From Metridium senile (Eukaryota; Cnidaria; Anthozoa; Actiniaria; Metridiidae), in contig OX459110.1 of assembly GCA_949775045.1 (NCBI GenBank), forward strand, positions 6,518,229 through 6,582,228: a stretch of 64,000 nucleotides of DNA, read 5' to 3'. The notes under the pieces were generated by a model that saw only the letters and a program-made list of their open reading frames with translations, was not told the DNA's origin and ran no database searches. Below, in pieces: positions 62,336-64,000 of the stretch. The stretch's first letter is position 1, and every line of letters starts with the position of its first letter. Position numbers and translations under genes: made by a program.

Positions 62336-62953
62336 CACTGTCAGCACTGAAGAGTTAAGCACAGCCACAATAGTCTCTTCCTGGCTGAACGTTAACAGTT
62401 TTTGCATTTTTGCACGAATTTTAATTGTGAAACGCGCGTAGCATGCACGAAGCTACGCTGACGGATATTTTGATATAAGCGATATAAGCCTTTTTTAACT
62501 AAGTCTATATTAAAATTTGCCACCCGGCTTTTTTCCTGGCTGTCAAAGAACGTTCGCGAATTCTCCCTGTTTCTTTTTCTTTTTTTTCCTGGCTGGCAAA
62601 AAATGTCGATTTTTTTTGGCGCTTGCTGGCTAATAATTCCAAATATTGGTCTATTCTCCTGGCTGGCAAAATATTCCGGTTTTTGACCACTTTTTCCTGG
62701 CTGGCAAAATATTTCGGTTTTTGACCACTTTTTCCTGGCTGGCAAAATATGTTTCAAAATTTCTCTTGCTAGGAGTGAAGAGCGGGTATGTTTTTCCCAG
62801 GAACGTTAATTATTAACTATAATCACCGTGGGAACATTCAGGGGGGTTCCACTTGGTCACATAATCGATTTTAAGGAAAGAGGTCGTTGGGGTCTCTTGA
62901 ACATTTTAGGATCTTAAAGTTATTTAATTGAACTGTGTGAAGTGCTGTCAGTG
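62336..62953. mobile_element. Possible 618-bp element with 13-bp CACTG termini
   Basis: CACTGTCAGCACT at 62336-62348 is mirrored by AGTGCTGTCAGTG at 62941-62953 with one mismatch. The CACTG terminus recalls the CACTA/EnSpm type, but the sequences next to the ends (ACG and CTC) do not match as a 3-bp duplication, and there is no coding capacity. The interior holds the 38-bp minisatellite and a perfect hairpin (GCGTAGC at 62436 with GCTACGC at 62452). The pairing may be coincidental. Confidence 0.25.
62589..62760. repeat. 38-bp minisatellite with CTGGCTGGCAAAATAT units
   Basis: CTGGCTGGCAAAA starts at 62589, 62659, 62697 and 62735; the last three are exactly 38 bp apart, with GGTTTTTGACCACTTTTTC between. 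The 121-codon and 61-codon minus frames over this block (62392-62757 and 62505-62690) are repetitive (FCQPGK and FASQE words) because they read the repeat, and are not called. Confidence 0.9.
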
Positions 62954-63085
62954 CTCATTTCAAAAATCATCAATCAACAAACAACATTCAAAACAACTGA
63001 CGCTTAATGTACAATCACTTAAAGTAAAATAAATCTTGTCGTCATCAATTTTATTTAAAAATGTTTATAAATGAATAATCGTTAA
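62761..63085. other. Unique stretch, no gene seen
   Basis: AT-rich sequence with an isolated AATAAA near 63029. No frame, splice pair or repeat is supported. Confidence 0.5.
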
Positions 63086-63490
63086 TACAGTAAAAACTCG
63101 CATATAAGAACAAGTGGGTTAAGAACACCCAGCCAGAATTTTCGCGTTTTAAGTACCATGTAAATAAGAACACAATACGCCTGAAAAATTAAAAAGTGAT
63201 TTTTTTTTTAAATAAGATCAATATTTATATATGTGCTAGATTACAGTGTTACCAGTAACAGACTCCAAGCCTGACCTGACAATAATTTATTTTTCTACTG
63301 TTTTGATATTATTATTGCAGATTTTTTTAATAACATTTTTGAACTTACACATTGATATCATCTACATGTATTGGTAGTCTATATAGTAATATATATTTTA
63401 GAAACATTTTTTTTTAAACACCTTAAGAACACCTTCAGGCTGATTTTTCAGTAAACACCCCTTAAATAAGAACAAAATCAGCCTGAAGAA
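63086..63490 (+). mobile_element. pogo/Tigger-like terminus with TAAGAACAC subterminal repeats (one end only)
   Basis: TA followed by CAGTAAAAACTCGCATATAA at 63088 resembles pogo/Tigger-type termini (TA-flanked CAGT..., CTCG). The words TTAAGAACACC and AATAAGAACA recur four times (about 63118, 63172, 63423 and 63464), each near a CCTGAA, GCCTGA or AGCCAG word. A perfect 15-bp inverted repeat, CTTCAGGCTGATTTT, lies at 63433-63447 and 63474-63488. The matching far end is not in the window, so the element is truncated or continues to the right. The family assignment is tentative. Confidence 0.4.
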
Positions 63491-63836
63491 AAATAACATT
63501 TCAATCGTTTTATTTTAACGAAATGACAGAAAATCAAAAGTGAAAATACAGAGCGCGCGCTCAATAACGTGTGACGACAAGTCAAAATGTATTCAAAACA
63601 CATTGAAATTCTCAACTGTTTTTGTCATTTTTTCCCCTAAATACTTTTTTTAACAGCTAGCTAAAATCGCATAATTTTAGTGTTAAAACTACTATGTATT
63701 TTTGAACGACGGAGGAATTAAGAAAAGTTCAAGAACAGTTTTTTTAATCTAGCTTTCTCAATCAAACTGAAGAATCGTGTGATGCCGTCATGCAGTAGCG
63801 CACGCTCTTCAAGTCAAAATTCATTCACAAAATGTT

Positions 63837-63962
63837 CTAGTGTGTCGCTTTTTGTTTAACTTGTTTTAACTTTGTCGCATATTTTGTATTTTTGGGGATA
63901 GCATTTTCTTTCATTTCAACGATTTCTTCGTCCGTGACTTCTGCGAAACGACTAGTCACCAT
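63837..63962 (-). pseudogene. N-terminal fragment like Crypton-derived DUF3504/KIAA1958-like proteins
   Basis: ATG at 63962 (AAAATGG context) opens a 41-codon frame that contains SRFAEVTDEEI and then IPKNTKYATK. Many invertebrate and fish proteins of the Crypton-derived DUF3504 / KIAA1958-like type begin with just this pattern: S-R-F-A, an acidic E-E/D-E-I, then P-K-N-T-K-x-A-T-K, normally followed by a core-binding-like segment of a tyrosine recombinase. Here the similarity stops after ATK; the frame continues LKQVKQKATH and meets TAG at 63837. I see neither the continuation nor a strong donor. It may be a broken copy, or a first exon with a weak donor (CAA|GTTAAA). The family call is from memory of the motif. 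Confidence 0.55.
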
Positions 63963-64000
63963 TTTGAAAAAAAAGCTGCAAAAGTTATATTAACCTACCG

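Noticed and set aside
62392..62757. 121-codon minus frame
   Set aside because: Its repeated FCQPGK/FASQE words come from the 38-bp minisatellite.

Overview
The window comes from an animal genome, probably a marine invertebrate, though I cannot name the species. The signs are a long higher-order satellite array, small TA-flanked inverted-repeat elements, candidate splice sites of the GT..AG type, TATA and AATAAA signals, and a fragment like the N-terminus of Crypton-derived (DUF3504/KIAA1958-like) proteins. There is no bacterial-style gene packing and no long open frame. No complete, confidently recognised protein gene is present.

Positions 1-53065 are one AT-rich satellite array, interrupted once. 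The monomer is 162 bp (162-165 with A-run and 1-base indels), giving about 300 copies in the window. The array runs off the left edge. Subtype markers recur at exact multiples of the monomer (486, 1297, 1458, 1620, 1944 and 2601 bp), so the array has several overlapping higher-order repeats, as in centromeric or pericentromeric satellites. The consensus carries a CCCTATAGGG palindrome, and the array ends inside it at 53065.

At 13348-17463 a 4116-bp foldback element sits inside one monomer. It has inverted arms of about 1.2 kb, ends CATTCTCGTACCC, and a perfect 9-bp target duplication GCATAGACC. Removing it with one duplication copy restores an exact 162-bp monomer. It has no transposase. Each arm carries a promoter-like cluster: two CCAAT boxes, a perfect NRF1-type palindrome and a YY1-type AAAATGGCGG. 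The pair points inward, so transcription could give self-complementary RNA.

From 53066 to 64000 the flank is non-satellite. It begins with a strongly T-rich stretch, then minisatellites of 93 bp and 32 bp whose units keep a hairpin with compensating base changes. Next come a GC-rich run of three hairpins, an (ATA)n tract, a 62-bp direct repeat pair, a 212-bp hairpin MITE with a 4-bp duplication, a 276-bp Tc1/mariner-type MITE, 38-bp minisatellite units and a pogo-like terminus. Within this, 58.9-62.2 kb shows a set of well-formed signals (TATA box, two alternative ATG first exons with consensus donors in the same phase, a 31-nt microexon, a terminal exon and AATAAA). They suggest a spliced long non-coding RNA or small-peptide gene. 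At the right edge, on the minus strand, 41 codons resemble the start of a Crypton-derived tyrosine-recombinase-like protein.
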